NCBI RefSeq assembly: GCF_023954335.1
Contig: NZ_JAMLIE010000001.1
Span: forward strand, 2,356,001 to 2,420,000
Origin: Aquamicrobium sp.
GTDB taxonomy: Bacteria; Pseudomonadota; Alphaproteobacteria; Rhizobiales; Rhizobiaceae
DNA: 64,000 nt
Direction of reading: 5' to 3'
Below the pieces are notes generated by a model. It saw only the letters and a list, made by a program, of their open reading frames with translations, made no database searches and was not told the origin of the DNA. This document shows positions 39,752 through 49,730 of the stretch, in pieces. Every line of letters starts with the position of its first letter. Within the stretch, counting starts at the first letter, position 1. Position numbers and translations under genes: made by a program.

Positions 39752-42649
39752 TCAGAAGAACCCCTTCCGCTGCCACCATCCGCCCTTGCGCGGCTTCTCG
39801 CCTTCGGCGCTCGCGGCCGGGCGTGAGGAGGTGACGACCGGCTCGGCCGGCGCGCGGGGCGCGGCGGGTTCTTCCTCGACCTCGACGGTTTCCACCACCT
39901 CGGCGACGGAGGCTTCGGCAGGTTCGGCGGCGGCTTCCGCCACGACCTCGCTGACAGTCGCCGCCACTTCCTCGGCGGCTTCGGCCTTCGCCTTGGCCGT
40001 GCTCTTGCGGCGCGGGGCGCGCTTGGGCTTGGCAGGCGCTTCCTCGGCTTCCTCAGCCGTAGGGGCGTCGTCGAGAACCGAGACGGCCTCGACCACTTCC
40101 GGGTCTGCCGGCGGCTCGACCTCGATGGGCTTGGCCTTGCGCGGCGCGCGCCGGGCGGGCTTCTTCTTCGGCGCTTCCTCGGCCACGGCGTCCTCGATCT
40201 CCGCGACCTCGGCGACGACGTCGTCGGCCGGTGTCGCCTCGATCGCCGCCTGCGCGGCGAAATCGACGATCGCGGTCTCACCTGCTTCCTGCGCGCCGTC
40301 TTCCGCGGCACCGGCCTCGTCGCCCGCCTCGTCGCGGCGATTGCGGCGGCCGCCGCGCTTGCCGCGCCGCCGCTTCTTGGGCTGCCCGTCCGTGTCCTCG
40401 TCGGTGCCGGCCACTGTCGCGCCGGCCTCGTCGTCGTCCGCCTCGTCGTCGGCAGACCCGGAGATCGCCGCGCTTTCCTCGTCAGACGCGGTCGCCTGCT
40501 GCTCGCCCTGCGCGGGCGCGCCGTCGCGGTCCTTGCGCCGCCGGCGCCGCCGCTTGCGCTTGCGCTGGCCGTTGCCGTCCTCGCCGTCGGCCTGGCGGGC
40601 GGCCTGCTGCGGGCGCGCCTCCTCCTCGGCCTCGTCGTCCGCTTCCTCGACGATATCGTCAATCTCGTCCTCCGGCTCGTCCGGATAGACGGGCGCCGCG
40701 GCCGGCACGAAGCCGGCGGGACGCTCGGCGATCTCGCCCTTGACGACGACGTAGTGCTGCGCGCGTACGCTCTCGTCGGCCTCGACGGTGATGGTGAGGC
40801 CGAAGCGGTTCTCGAGGTCGGCCAGCGTGCTGCGCTTGTGGTTGAGCACGTAGATCGCGGTCGAGGTCGGCGTCTTGACGGTGATGTGGTTGCGCGAATC
40901 CTTCAGCAGGAATTCCTCGACGGCGCGGATGACCAGCAGCGCCACCGACGATTCCGAGCGCACATGGCCGGTGCCGCCGCAATGCGGGCACACCTGCATC
41001 GTCGATTCGAGCACCGAGGCGCGCAGGCGCTGGCGCGACATTTCGAGCAGGCCGAAATGCGAGATCCGGCCGACCTGGATGCGCGCCCGGTCGTTCTTCA
41101 GGCAGTCCTTAAGCCGCTTCTCGACCGCACGGTTGTTGCGGTTTTCCTCCATGTCGATGAAGTCGATGACGATCAGCCCGGCGAGGTCGCGCAGGCGAAG
41201 CTGGCGCGCGACTTCCTCGGCCGCTTCCAGGTTGGTCTGGAGCGCCGTGTCCTCGATCGAGTGTTCCTTGGTCGAGCGTCCGGAGTTGACGTCGATGGCG
41301 ACCAGCGCCTCGGTCTGGTTGATGATGAGGTAGCCGCCCGACTTCAGCGTCACCTGCGGCTGCACCATCCTGTCGAGCTGCGCCTCGATGCCGTTGCGGG
41401 CGAAGATCGGCACCGTCTCGCGATAGGGCTGGACGACCTTCGCGTGGCTCGGCATCAGCATGCGCATGAAGTCCTTCGCCTCGCGATAGCCGTCATCGCC
41501 GGCGACGAGGATTTCGCTGATGTCCTTGTTGTAAAGGTCGCGCACCGAGCGCTTGATCAGCGAGCCTTCCTCGTAGACGAGGGCAGGGGCGGTCGATTGC
41601 AGCGTCAGCTCGCGGACATTGTCCCACAGCCGCATCAGATATTCGTAGTCGCGCTTGATCTCGGCCTTGGTGCGGCTTTCGCCCGCCGTGCGCAGGATCA
41701 CGCCCATGCCCTGCGGCACTTCGAGGTCCTTGACCACGTCCTTCAGGCGCTTGCGGTCCGCCGCGTTGGTGATCTTGCGCGAGATGCCGCCGCCGCGCGC
41801 CGTGTTCGGCATCAGCACGGAATAGCGGCCGGCGAGCGAGAGGTACGTGGTCAGCGCCGCGCCCTTGTTGCCGCGCTCTTCCTTGACGACCTGGACCAGC
41901 AGGATCTGGCGGCGCTTGATGACCTCCTGGATCTTGTACTGCTTGCGCTGCGGCCGGCGGCGCTCGTGGACCTCCTCCAGCGCGTCGTCGGCCCCGACGG
42001 AGACGACCTCGTCGTCGCCGTTGCCGTTGTCGTCGCCGCTGTCGCTGCCATTGTCGTCGTCCGCGCCGGCGCTGTCGCCGGTTTCGGCGATCTCCTCGGA
42101 GACGACGTCCCCGGCCACCGATTCGGCCATCGCCGGGCCGTTGCCCGCGTCGTCCTCGTCCACGACGACCTCGGCGACCGCGTCTTCGGCGGCGGCCTCG
42201 TCGTCCCCGTCCTCGGGGGCGGCTTCCGCCTCATCGGCGGTCTCGCTGGCAGCAGCCGCCTTGCCGGCGTCGCTGGCCCGGCCGCGTCCACGGCCGCGCC
42301 GGCGGCGCTTGCCGTTGCGGCGCTCCTCGTTCTCCTCTTCCTCGTCCTCCTCGGCCTGCGCCTCCTCGGCCTCGGCGCGCAGCAGCGCCTGCCGGTCGGC
42401 GACGGGGATCTGGTAGTAGTCGGGGTGGATCTCGGAGAAGGCGAGGAAGCCGTGGCGGTTGCCGCCATACTCGACGAAGGCGGCTTGCAGCGAAGGCTCC
42501 ACCCGCGTCACGCGGGCGAGGTAGATATTGCCTTTGAGCTGCTTCTTGTTCTGTGATTCGAAGTCGAATTCTTCAATCCGGTTGCCGCGAACGACGACAA
42601 CCCGGGTCTCCTCCGGGTGGGAGGCATCGATAAGCATTTTGTTGGGCAT
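39752..42649 (-). CDS. rne: Ribonuclease E
   Basis: RNase E/G endoribonuclease, 965 residues, that starts mRNA decay and matures rRNA and tRNA. It opens MPNKMLIDASHPEETRVVV. An S1 domain is split by a very acidic insertion (about 95-235, runs of Glu and Asp), a typical alphaproteobacterial feature. The catalytic part has VAIDVNSGRSTKE and VIDFIDMEENRNNRAVE with metal-binding Asp residues, and the zinc-link CPHCGGTGHV. The C-terminal third (about 680-965) is Lys/Arg and Ala/Glu-rich and is presumed to bind degradosome partners. A long upstream region separates it from amiC. Confidence 0.96.
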   Translation of the reverse strand: MPNKMLIDASHPEETRVVVVRGNRIEEFDFESQNKKQLKGNIYLARVTRVEPSLQAAFVEYGGNRHGFLAFSEIHPDYYQIPVADRQALLRAEAEEAQAEEDEEEENEERRNGKRRRRGRGRGRASDAGKAAAASETADEAEAAPEDGDDEAAAEDAVAEVVVDEDDAGNGPAMAESVAGDVVSEEIAETGDSAGADDDNGSDSGDDNGNGDDEVVSVGADDALEEVHERRRPQRKQYKIQEVIKRRQILLVQVVKEERGNKGAALTTYLSLAGRYSVLMPNTARGGGISRKITNAADRKRLKDVVKDLEVPQGMGVILRTAGESRTKAEIKRDYEYLMRLWDNVRELTLQSTAPALVYEEGSLIKRSVRDLYNKDISEILVAGDDGYREAKDFMRMLMPSHAKVVQPYRETVPIFARNGIEAQLDRMVQPQVTLKSGGYLIINQTEALVAIDVNSGRSTKEHSIEDTALQTNLEAAEEVARQLRLRDLAGLIVIDFIDMEENRNNRAVEKRLKDCLKNDRARIQVGRISHFGLLEMSRQRLRASVLESTMQVCPHCGGTGHVRSESSVALLVIRAVEEFLLKDSRNHITVKTPTSTAIYVLNHKRSTLADLENRFGLTITVEADESVRAQHYVVVKGEIAERPAGFVPAAAPVYPDEPEDEIDDIVEEADDEAEEEARPQQAARQADGEDGNGQRKRKRRRRRRKDRDGAPAQGEQQATASDEESAAISGSADDEADDDEAGATVAGTDEDTDGQPKKRRRGKRGGRRNRRDEAGDEAGAAEDGAQEAGETAIVDFAAQAAIEATPADDVVAEVAEIEDAVAEEAPKKKPARRAPRKAKPIEVEPPADPEVVEAVSVLDDAPTAEEAEEAPAKPKRAPRRKSTAKAKAEAAEEVAATVSEVVAEAAAEPAEASVAEVVETVEVEEEPAAPRAPAEPVVTSSRPAASAEGEKPRKGGWWQRKGFF

Positions 42650-43269
42650 AATGTCTTGTCTCCCCGGCGCGGGCGGAAAGACGACGCCGTGCTGTCGCGC
42701 GGCCGTGTCGTGCGTTTCCGGAAAACGCGCCGGATGATGGGGCGTTCGCTGCGCGCGGCCGGGACCGGCCAGCCATTCCGGCCGCGGCCGTGACGGCGCG
42801 GTTTCTTCCGGGCTGGGGCATGGTCGGGCTTGCGATCATCGCGCTACATGCGAACCGTTTCTAAAACCAAGGTCCGCTCCGACGGACCCGCTGATGTGCT
42901 CGTACCGAGCCGGCGCGGCCGGGGGCCTTGCCGTTTTCCTCACGCCAGGAACGCACCGCGCAGCGGACGCGACCTGCAAGAAAATTCGTCGGAAACACCG
43001 CTACCGGAATCGGTCGGGCCTCGAACGCCGCGAGGCTGATCTTCTCTGCCAGAGCGAAGAAGCATGCGGCAGGCTTGAACGATCACGGACATGATGGTGA
43101 TCCGACAACGCTTTTATGATCTGGCGCAGGCCGTGGCAACCCCCGATTCATGCGCCGGCGTCGCGCGGCGATGGCGCCGGCCCGGATTAAAGAGTTGCTT
43201 AACCATGCGGCGTTACTTCTCCTTAAGAGTACGAACCCGGTCCTGTCGACCGCCAGCCGATGGAACGCC
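42650..43269. other. Long gene-free region between rne and amiC
   Basis: About 620 bases with divergent genes on each side and no supportable protein gene. It holds the two promoter regions. Near 42871-42888 GGTCCG-CTCCGA-CGGACC is a hairpin. A TTAACCATG motif, a half-site of the CtrA type, lies near 43199-43207 before amiC. RNase E mRNAs in other bacteria are controlled through long 5' leaders; that may apply here but no specific structure is recognised. Confidence 0.45.
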
Positions 43270-44511
43270 ATGCAGACGAATCCCTGCCGGTTTTGCCCCA
43301 TACTGGTCTGCCGGGCAGGGCTTTCGGCATTGATCTTTCTCGCAGTGCTGCTCGCCGCCTTCGCCGCGCGGGCCGACGACCTGCTCCATGCCCGCGGCTA
43401 CAAGATGGCGGGTGACGCGGCGCGCATGCGAATCGTCGTCAACTTCAACCGCGATCCCGAATTCCGCTGGTTCGTGATGAAGGCGCCGCACCGCCTCGTC
43501 GTCGACATGCCTGAGGCCGGCTTCTCGTTCGATGCCGACGATCTTTCCGCGCGCGGCATGGTCGCCTCCGTCGATTACGGCAATCTCGGGCAGGGGCGCT
43601 CGCGCATCATCGTCTCGTTCGACGGCCCCTTCTCGGTCGAGCGCCTCGACATCCTCGCCAACGAATCCGACGGCGGTTTCCGCCTCGTGGCCGACATCGC
43701 CGCGTCTTCCGACGCGGCCTTCGACCGGGTAATGGCCGAGCAGGTCGAGACCACGGCCTCGACCCGCACCACGCCCAAGGCCGATCGGCTGGGCAAGATC
43801 GCCGCGCCCGGCGACCGGCGGTTCCGGGTGGTGGTGGACCCCGGCCATGGCGGCGCCGATACCGGCGCGGAGGGCGAGACGGGGACGCAGGAAAAGACGA
43901 TCACCCTGGCTTTCGCGCTCGAGTTGAAGCAGGCGCTGGAGCGCAGCGGGCAGTTCGACGTGTTCCTGACCCGCGACAGGGACCTGTTCCTGCGGCTCGA
44001 CGAGCGGGTGCGAATCGCCCAGAGCCACGAGGCGGACCTGTTCATCTCGATCCATGCCGACGCCATCCGCCTGAAGAACGTGCGCGGCGCGACGGTCTAC
44101 ACCGTCTCCGACAAGGCCTCCGACGCCGAGGCCGCCGCAAAGGCGATCCGCGAGAACCTTGCCGACGCCATCGCCGGCGTCGCGGTCGAGGAGGAGAATC
44201 AGGAGGTCGCCGACATTCTCGCCGACCTGATCCGCCGCGAGACGCAGAGCTTTTCCATCCGCTTCGCCCGTTCGCTCGTCGGCGAGCTTTCGACGGCGAT
44301 TCGCATGATTCCGACCAATCCGCACCGGTTCGCCGGTTTCCGGGTGCTGCGCGCACCGGATGTTCCTTCCGTCCTGCTCGAGCTCGGCTATCTTTCCAAC
44401 GCCCAGGACGAGGCGCTGCTGCGCGACCCCGAATGGCGGGAAAAGGCGGCGCGCGGCATCGTCGAGGCGATCGGCGTCTTCGCCGCCGCGCGGCAGGGGG
44501 CAGGGGGGTGA
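43270..44511 (+). CDS. amiC: N-acetylmuramoyl-L-alanine amidase AmiC
   Basis: Periplasmic amidase cutting the stem peptide from MurNAc during septum splitting. The 413-residue protein has a signal peptide (about 14-35), an AMIN domain (about 40-145), which localises the enzyme to peptidoglycan, and an Amidase_3 domain (about 180-405) with zinc ligands in VVDPGHGGADTG, a second His in SIHADA and Glu in LLELGYLSN. ATG 43270 is used, as upstream in-frame sequence is not protein-like. It precedes mrcA on the same strand with 199 bases between, a rhizobial arrangement. Confidence 0.92.
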   Translation: MQTNPCRFCPILVCRAGLSALIFLAVLLAAFAARADDLLHARGYKMAGDAARMRIVVNFNRDPEFRWFVMKAPHRLVVDMPEAGFSFDADDLSARGMVASVDYGNLGQGRSRIIVSFDGPFSVERLDILANESDGGFRLVADIAASSDAAFDRVMAEQVETTASTRTTPKADRLGKIAAPGDRRFRVVVDPGHGGADTGAEGETGTQEKTITLAFALELKQALERSGQFDVFLTRDRDLFLRLDERVRIAQSHEADLFISIHADAIRLKNVRGATVYTVSDKASDAEAAAKAIRENLADAIAGVAVEEENQEVADILADLIRRETQSFSIRFARSLVGELSTAIRMIPTNPHRFAGFRVLRAPDVPSVLLELGYLSNAQDEALLRDPEWREKAARGIVEAIGVFAAARQGAGG

Positions 44512-44710
44512 GCCCCTCGCCGAAAGGCGCGCCGCCGTTGCCGCCGCCGTTGCCACGGGGCCACAGGCGGTATTTTATTGCAGGAATCACGACAAGGCGC
44601 TTTCCTGTCGCCGCAATTTGCCCACAAGGGCGACCGAAAAGGAATTCGGACGCGGAAGGATGCGCGCCTTGCGGGCGCCGCATAGCTTCGGGTCGCTGAC
44701 TGGAGTGGGC

Positions 44711-47179
44711 ATGATACGGCTTATCGGATATTTCTTCGGCGTCGGCGTGACGCTGGCGCTCGTCGTCGCGGCGGGCGTCGCCATCTATCTCGGCTCGCTG
44801 AGCAACGACCTGCCCGACTACGAGGTGCTGGCGCGCTACGAGCCGCCGGTGACGACGCGCGTCCATGCCGCCGACGGCGCGCTGATGGGCGAGTTCGCCC
44901 GCGAACGCCGCCTCTATCTGCCGATCCAGGCCATTCCCGACCGCGTCAAGGCCGCCTTCCTGTCGGCTGAGGACAAGAATTTCTACAACCATCCCGGCGT
45001 CGACGTGACGGGCCTCGCCCGCGCAGTCGTCACCAACGTCCAGAATCTCGGCTCGGGCCGCCGGCCGGTCGGCGCGTCGACCATCACCCAGCAGGTGGCG
45101 AAGAACTTCCTGCTCACCTCCGATCAGACCTATGAGCGCAAGATCAAGGAGATCATCCTCTCCTTCCGCATCGAGCAGGCCTATCCGAAGGACCGTATCC
45201 TCGAGCTCTATCTGAACGAGATCTTCTTCGGCCTCGGCGCCTACGGCATTGCCGGCGCCGCGCTGACCTATTTCGACAAGTCGGTGAACGAGCTGACCGT
45301 GGCCGAGGTCGCCTACCTCGCCGCCCTGCCGAAGGGTCCGTCGAACTACCATCCCTTCCGCCAGACCGAGCGCGCCATCGAGCGCCGCAACTGGGTCATC
45401 GACCGCATGGTCGAGAACGGCTATGTCGAGGCCGAGGAAGGCACGAAGCAGAAGGCGCTGCCGCTCGGCGTCAACCCGCGCCGCACCGGCACCTACCTGT
45501 TCGCCGGCGAGTATTTCACCGAGGAGGTGCGCCGCGCCATCATCGCCCGCTACGGCGAGGACGCGCTCTACGAGGGCGGCCTTTCGGTGCGCACCACGCT
45601 CGATCCCGTCATGCAGGTCAAGGCGCGCAAGGCGCTGCATCACGGCCTGCTCAAATACGACACGCTGCGCGGCTATCGCGGCCCCGTCACCTCGATCGAC
45701 GTTTCAGGCGACTGGGGCGTGCCGCTCGGCGAGGTCGCCCGGCTGTCCGACGTGCCGGAATGGCAGCTGGCCGTGGTGCTCGAAGCCGGCAAGGAGGGCC
45801 TGACCGTCGGCCTCCAGCCCGGCCGCGAAGTTTCGGGCGCGCTGTCGGCCGAGCGCAAGACCGTCTCCGTCGCCGCGGCCGACATGAGCTGGGCGCTGCG
45901 CCACACGGTCGACGGACGGCGCGTCAAGGCCGACTCGCCGGCCGAGGTGCTGAAGCCCGGCGACGTGGTGCTGATCGAGAAGAAGGAAGGCGAGGGCCCG
46001 GACAGCGAGGGGGGCTGGCTCCTGCGCCAGGTGCCGGAAGTGTCCGGCGGCATGGTGGCGATGGACCCGCACACCGGCCGCGTGCTGGCCATGGTCGGCG
46101 GCTTCTCCTTCTCGCAGTCCGAGTTCAACCGCGCGACGCAGGCTTGGCGCCAGCCGGGCTCGTCCTTCAAGCCGTTCGTCTATGCCGCCGCGCTCGACAA
46201 CGGCTATACCCCGGCCTCGGTGGTGCTCGACGCGCCGATCTCGATCCGCATCGGCAACCAGGTCTGGGAGCCGAAGAACTACGGCGGCGGCGCGGCCGGC
46301 CCGTCGACGCTGCGCGCCGGCATCGAGCGCTCGCGAAACCTGATGACCGTGCGCCTCGCCAACGACATGGGCATGACGCTGGTCGCCGAATATGCCGAGC
46401 GCTTCGGCGTCTACGACAAGATGCTGCCGGTCCTGGCCATGTCGCTCGGCTCTGGCGAGACGACCGTCATGCGCATGGTCTCGGCCTATTCGATCATGGC
46501 CAATGGCGGCAAGCACATCGTGCCGTCGCTGATCGACCGCATCCAGGACCGCTACGGCAAGACCGTGTTCAAGCACGACCAGCGCGGCTGCGAGGGCTGC
46601 AACGCGGCCGACTGGCAGGGCCAGGCCGAGCCGGAGCTGGTCAACGACGCCGAGCAGGTCCTCGACCCGATGACCGCCTACCAGATTACCTCGATGATGG
46701 AAGGCGTCGTCCAGCGCGGCACCGCCGTCACCCTCGCCGAGCTCGGCCGCCCGATCGCCGGCAAAACCGGCACCACCAACGAGGAGAAGGACGCCTGGTT
46801 CGTCGGCTACACGCCCGACCTCGTCGTCGGCCTCTACATGGGCTATGACAAGCCGACGCCGATGGGCAAGGGCTCGACCGGCGGCGGCCTCGCCGCGCCG
46901 ATCTTCAAGGAATTCATGGCCGACGTGCTGGAAGGCACGCGTCCTGTCGAGTTCCGCGTGCCGGAGGGCATGCACATGATCGCCGTCGACCGCAAGACCG
47001 GCATGCAGGCGCAGGCCGGCGCCGGCGGCGCCATCGTCGAGGCGTTCAAGCCCGGCACCGGCCCGGCCGACAGCTACTGGGTCATTGGCATGGACGAGAT
47101 CCAGGCCGCCGAGCGCGCCCGCGAGCTGTCGCCCTCCGCCAGCGAGGCCATCCTGCAAGGCGGCGGCGGCCTCTACTGA
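44711..47179 (+). CDS. mrcA: Penicillin-binding protein 1A
   Basis: Bifunctional class A PBP, 822 residues. One N-terminal membrane helix (about 1-27) precedes the GT51 transglycosylase (about 50-230) with catalytic Glu in FLSAEDKNFYNHPGVD. An OB-like region and the transpeptidase follow, with SxxK in PGSSFKPFVYAA, SxN in ERSRNLMTV and KTG in GKTGTTNEEKDAWF, all intact. ATG 44711 opens the membrane helix directly; the frame is open upstream. It follows amiC, and both shape peptidoglycan. A short C-terminal tail ends in GGGGLY. Confidence 0.95.
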   Translation: MIRLIGYFFGVGVTLALVVAAGVAIYLGSLSNDLPDYEVLARYEPPVTTRVHAADGALMGEFARERRLYLPIQAIPDRVKAAFLSAEDKNFYNHPGVDVTGLARAVVTNVQNLGSGRRPVGASTITQQVAKNFLLTSDQTYERKIKEIILSFRIEQAYPKDRILELYLNEIFFGLGAYGIAGAALTYFDKSVNELTVAEVAYLAALPKGPSNYHPFRQTERAIERRNWVIDRMVENGYVEAEEGTKQKALPLGVNPRRTGTYLFAGEYFTEEVRRAIIARYGEDALYEGGLSVRTTLDPVMQVKARKALHHGLLKYDTLRGYRGPVTSIDVSGDWGVPLGEVARLSDVPEWQLAVVLEAGKEGLTVGLQPGREVSGALSAERKTVSVAAADMSWALRHTVDGRRVKADSPAEVLKPGDVVLIEKKEGEGPDSEGGWLLRQVPEVSGGMVAMDPHTGRVLAMVGGFSFSQSEFNRATQAWRQPGSSFKPFVYAAALDNGYTPASVVLDAPISIRIGNQVWEPKNYGGGAAGPSTLRAGIERSRNLMTVRLANDMGMTLVAEYAERFGVYDKMLPVLAMSLGSGETTVMRMVSAYSIMANGGKHIVPSLIDRIQDRYGKTVFKHDQRGCEGCNAADWQGQAEPELVNDAEQVLDPMTAYQITSMMEGVVQRGTAVTLAELGRPIAGKTGTTNEEKDAWFVGYTPDLVVGLYMGYDKPTPMGKGSTGGGLAAPIFKEFMADVLEGTRPVEFRVPEGMHMIAVDRKTGMQAQAGAGGAIVEAFKPGTGPADSYWVIGMDEIQAAERARELSPSASEAILQGGGGLY

Positions 47180-47218
47180 GGCGGTGCGCCGCCGGCTGCC
47201 CCGGCATCGGGGCGGCCG

Positions 47219-47878
47219 TCAGTCCGGGCTGCTGCGCCCTTTGAGGGGGAAGTTCTCGCGCCACGGCCTCGCCTCGTCCACGACCCGCGCGATCGACGGC
47301 CGGGCGAGCAGCCGGGCGCGATAGTCCCGAAGCGCGGCGAGGGACTGCGGGATCGGATGGCCCCAATGGGCGTAGAACAGGGCCGGCGCGGCCGCGCAGT
47401 CGGCGATGCCGAACCTGCCGTTCGCAGCCCATTCGCGCCCTTCCATCCACCGGTTCAGCCACCCATAGCTCTTGTCCAGCACCGCCTTGGCCTCGGCGTC
47501 GAGATGCGGGTCGCGCTTGTCCTCGTCGCGCAGGACGTTGAAGACCATCCGCGACAGCGGCGTCATCACGTAGTCGTCGAAGATGCCGTCCATCTGCCTC
47601 GCCTCGACGGCGGCGCGCGGATCGGCCGGAACCATCGGCGGCGCGTCGCCGTGGTGAAGGTCGAGATATTCGATGATCGCCGCCGATTCGATCACCGTGC
47701 GCGCGCCATCGACCAGCACCGGGAACTGGCCTGTCGGGGCGAGGCGGCCGACGGCCTCGACATTTTCCGCGTGGTCGGCGTCGACCATCAGGAACTCGAA
47801 CGGAACCTCGCGCTCGTAGAGCGCGATGAACGCCTTCCAGCAGAAGGCGGCGAACGGGTGGCCGTAAATGCGCACCAT
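47219..47878 (-). CDS. Glutathione S-transferase family protein
   Basis: GST-like protein of 219 residues. The thioredoxin-like N-terminal domain (about 1-80) has VRIYGHPFAAFCWKAFIALYE, GQFPVLVDGARTVIESAAIIEYLD, with the cis-Pro and glutathione-binding Glu-Ser, and the C-terminal helical domain carries FGIADCAAAPALFYA. The active residue near the start could be Ser-, Cys- or Tyr-type; FAAFCWK hints at Cys. ATG 47878 fits GGGAG upstream. Converges with mrcA and is divergent from prfB. Substrate unknown. Confidence 0.85.
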   Translation of the reverse strand: MVRIYGHPFAAFCWKAFIALYEREVPFEFLMVDADHAENVEAVGRLAPTGQFPVLVDGARTVIESAAIIEYLDLHHGDAPPMVPADPRAAVEARQMDGIFDDYVMTPLSRMVFNVLRDEDKRDPHLDAEAKAVLDKSYGWLNRWMEGREWAANGRFGIADCAAAPALFYAHWGHPIPQSLAALRDYRARLLARPSIARVVDEARPWRENFPLKGRSSPD

Positions 47879-48065
47879 GGCGTCGTTCTCCCGGCCGCGC
47901 CGACCGGCGCGCCCTTCCGGCTCATCCTGCCAAATCGGCCGCATCCTTGCAAAGCGGATCGACGCCCGGCCTGAGCGGACGCCGGCACGGCCGTTTCGCC
48001 TTTACAGACGACTGCCCGCTCCCTATGGTCCGCGCCGATTCAGTTTTCAGGGACCATTGCTACGC

Positions 48066-49197
48066 ATGCGCGCGGAAATCGAGACGCTCACCGACGAGAT
48101 CAGGCAGGCCATAACCCTGCTGAGGAGGCATCTTTGACTGGGATCAGGCCGTAAAGCGACTTGATTACCTGAACGCGCGCGCCGAGGACGGCGCACTCTG
48201 GAACGACCCGCAGGAAGCGCAGAAGCTGATGCGCGAGCGGCAGGGGCTGGAGGACGGCATCCGGGCCGTGACCGAACTGACCCGCGCGCTCGACGACAAC
48301 ATCGAGCTGATCGCGCTCGGCGAGGAGGAGGGCGACCAGTCGGTCGTCTCCGACGCCGAAAGCGCGATCCGCTCGCTGCGCGGCGAGGTCAAGGCACGCC
48401 AGATCGAGACGCTGCTCTCGGGCGAGGCCGACGCCAACGACACCTATCTGGAAGTCCATGCCGGCGCGGGCGGCACCGAGAGCCAGGATTGGGCCAACAT
48501 GCTGCTGCGCATGTATGTGCGCTGGGCCGAGCGCCGAGGCTTCAAGGTCGAGGTGCTGGAGGTGCATGACGGCGAGGAGGCGGGCATCAAGTCTGCGACC
48601 ATCCTCGTCAAGGGCCACAACGGCTATGGCTGGCTGAAGACGGAATCGGGCGTCCACCGGCTGGTGCGCATCTCGCCCTTCGATTCCAACGCGCGCCGCC
48701 ACACCTCTTTCGCCAGCGTCTGGGTCTATCCGGTGGTCGACGATTCGATCGACATCGCGGTTTCCGAATCCGACGTGCGCATCGACACCTACCGCGCCTC
48801 GGGCGCCGGCGGCCAGCACGTCAACACCACCGACTCGGCGGTGCGCATCACCCACCTCGCCACCGGCATCGTCGTCGCCTGCCAAGCCGAGCGCTCGCAG
48901 CACAAGAACCGCGCCAAGGCGTGGGAGATGCTGCGCTCGCGCCTCTACGAGGACGAGCTGAAGAAGCGCGAGGCCGCGGCCAGCGCCACCGAGGCGTCGA
49001 AGACCGACATCGGCTGGGGCCACCAGATCCGTTCCTATGTCCTCCAGCCCTACCAGCTGGTCAAGGACCTGCGCACCGGGGTCGAGAGCACCAGCCCGTC
49101 CGACGTGCTCGACGGCGATCTCGACGAGTTCATGGAGGCCGCGCTGTCGCAGCGCATCGAGGGCGGCGCGGGCCAGCCCATCGCCGACATCGACTGA
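48066..49197 (+). CDS. prfB: Peptide chain release factor RF2, programmed +1 frameshift
   Basis: RF2 reads UGA and UAA. The gene has the classic self-regulating frameshift. From ATG 48066, 23 codons end in CTT then TGA at 48135-48137; slippage by one base at CTTTGAC continues with Asp at 48136, giving about 376 residues in all. AGGAGG at 48123-48128 is the internal Shine-Dalgarno that promotes it. In the main frame the stop-codon recognition loop SPFDSN and the peptidyl-transferase motif GAGGQHVNTTDS are present. The joined coordinates should be 48066-48134 and 48136-49197. It is not a pseudogene. Confidence 0.95.
48123..48138 (+). promoter_or_regulatory. RF2 programmed frameshift site
   Basis: AGGAGG (48123), a 3-base spacer CAT, CTT TGA C. 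This is the conserved site in which a low level of RF2 delays reading of TGA and allows a +1 slip on CTTT, so more RF2 is made. The spacing matches the E. coli site. Confidence 0.95.
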
Positions 49198-49217
49198 GCG
49201 AGGCGGGGCGAGGGCGC

Positions 49218-49670
49218 CTACCTGTCCTTCACCGTCTCCATCGCCACATAGGTCGAGGTCTGCGCCACGTGCGGCAGGGCCGAGATGCGCTCGCCCAGCA
49301 CCCGGCGATAGGCGGCGATGTCGCGCGTGCGCACTTTCAGCAGATAATCGAAGCTCGCCGCGATCATGTGGCATTGCTCGACTTCCGGAACGGCCAGCAC
49401 CGCCTTGTTGAAGGCGTCGAGCGCCGCCGAGCGCGTGTCCGAGAGCTTGACCTGCACGAAGGCGACATGGCCTTCGCCCATGCGCGCGCGGTCGATGATC
49501 GCGGCATAGCCGCGGATGTAGCCGTCGCGCTCCAGCCGCCGCACCCGCGCCTGCACCGGCGTCTTCGACAGCCCGACCTTCTCGGCGAGCTCGGCCATCG
49601 AAAGCCGCCCGTCGCGCGCCAGCGCGGCGAGGATGCTGCGGTCCATGCGGTCTATCTGGTCTTCCGACAT
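49218..49670 (-). CDS. putR: Lrp/AsnC-family regulator, PutR-like
   Basis: Lrp/AsnC family protein of 150 residues. The N-terminal helix-turn-helix reads MDRSILAALARDGRLSMAELAEKVGLSKTPVQARVRRLERDG and the C-terminal RAM domain runs from about 65. It is divergent from putA, as is the Agrobacterium putR that activates putA with proline as effector. A long palindrome lies in the intervening 144 bases. Role by position and family. PutA here lacks its own DNA-binding domain, which fits control by this protein. Confidence 0.87.
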   Translation of the reverse strand: MSEDQIDRMDRSILAALARDGRLSMAELAEKVGLSKTPVQARVRRLERDGYIRGYAAIIDRARMGEGHVAFVQVKLSDTRSAALDAFNKAVLAVPEVEQCHMIAASFDYLLKVRTRDIAAYRRVLGERISALPHVAQTSTYVAMETVKDR

Positions 49671-49692
49671 CGAAATTCCGGGTCGAAACTGC

Positions 49693-49730
49693 TTTATAGG
49701 GCCTCATCAATAGACCGGGCGGCCCATAAA
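49693..49730. promoter_or_regulatory. Candidate PutR operator
   Basis: TTTATAGGGCC (49693) and GGCCCATAAA (49721) form a near-perfect inverted repeat (one extra A in the left arm), flanked by GTCGAA on both sides. It starts 23 bases upstream of the putR start and could serve both putR and putA. Binding is inferred. Confidence 0.4.

Noticed and set aside
40754..42556. 600-codon plus-strand frame opposite rne
   Set aside because: Shadow of the rne coding strand, Ala/Val/Leu-rich without domain signatures.
42830..43119. Short plus-strand frames in the rne-amiC spacer
   Set aside because: Three overlapping frames of 63-69 codons are Arg/Ser-rich, without ribosome sites or motifs.
48066..48137. 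Early TGA in prfB read as a pseudogene or wrong start
   Set aside because: The stop is part of the conserved RF2 frameshift signal, and the downstream frame is intact.
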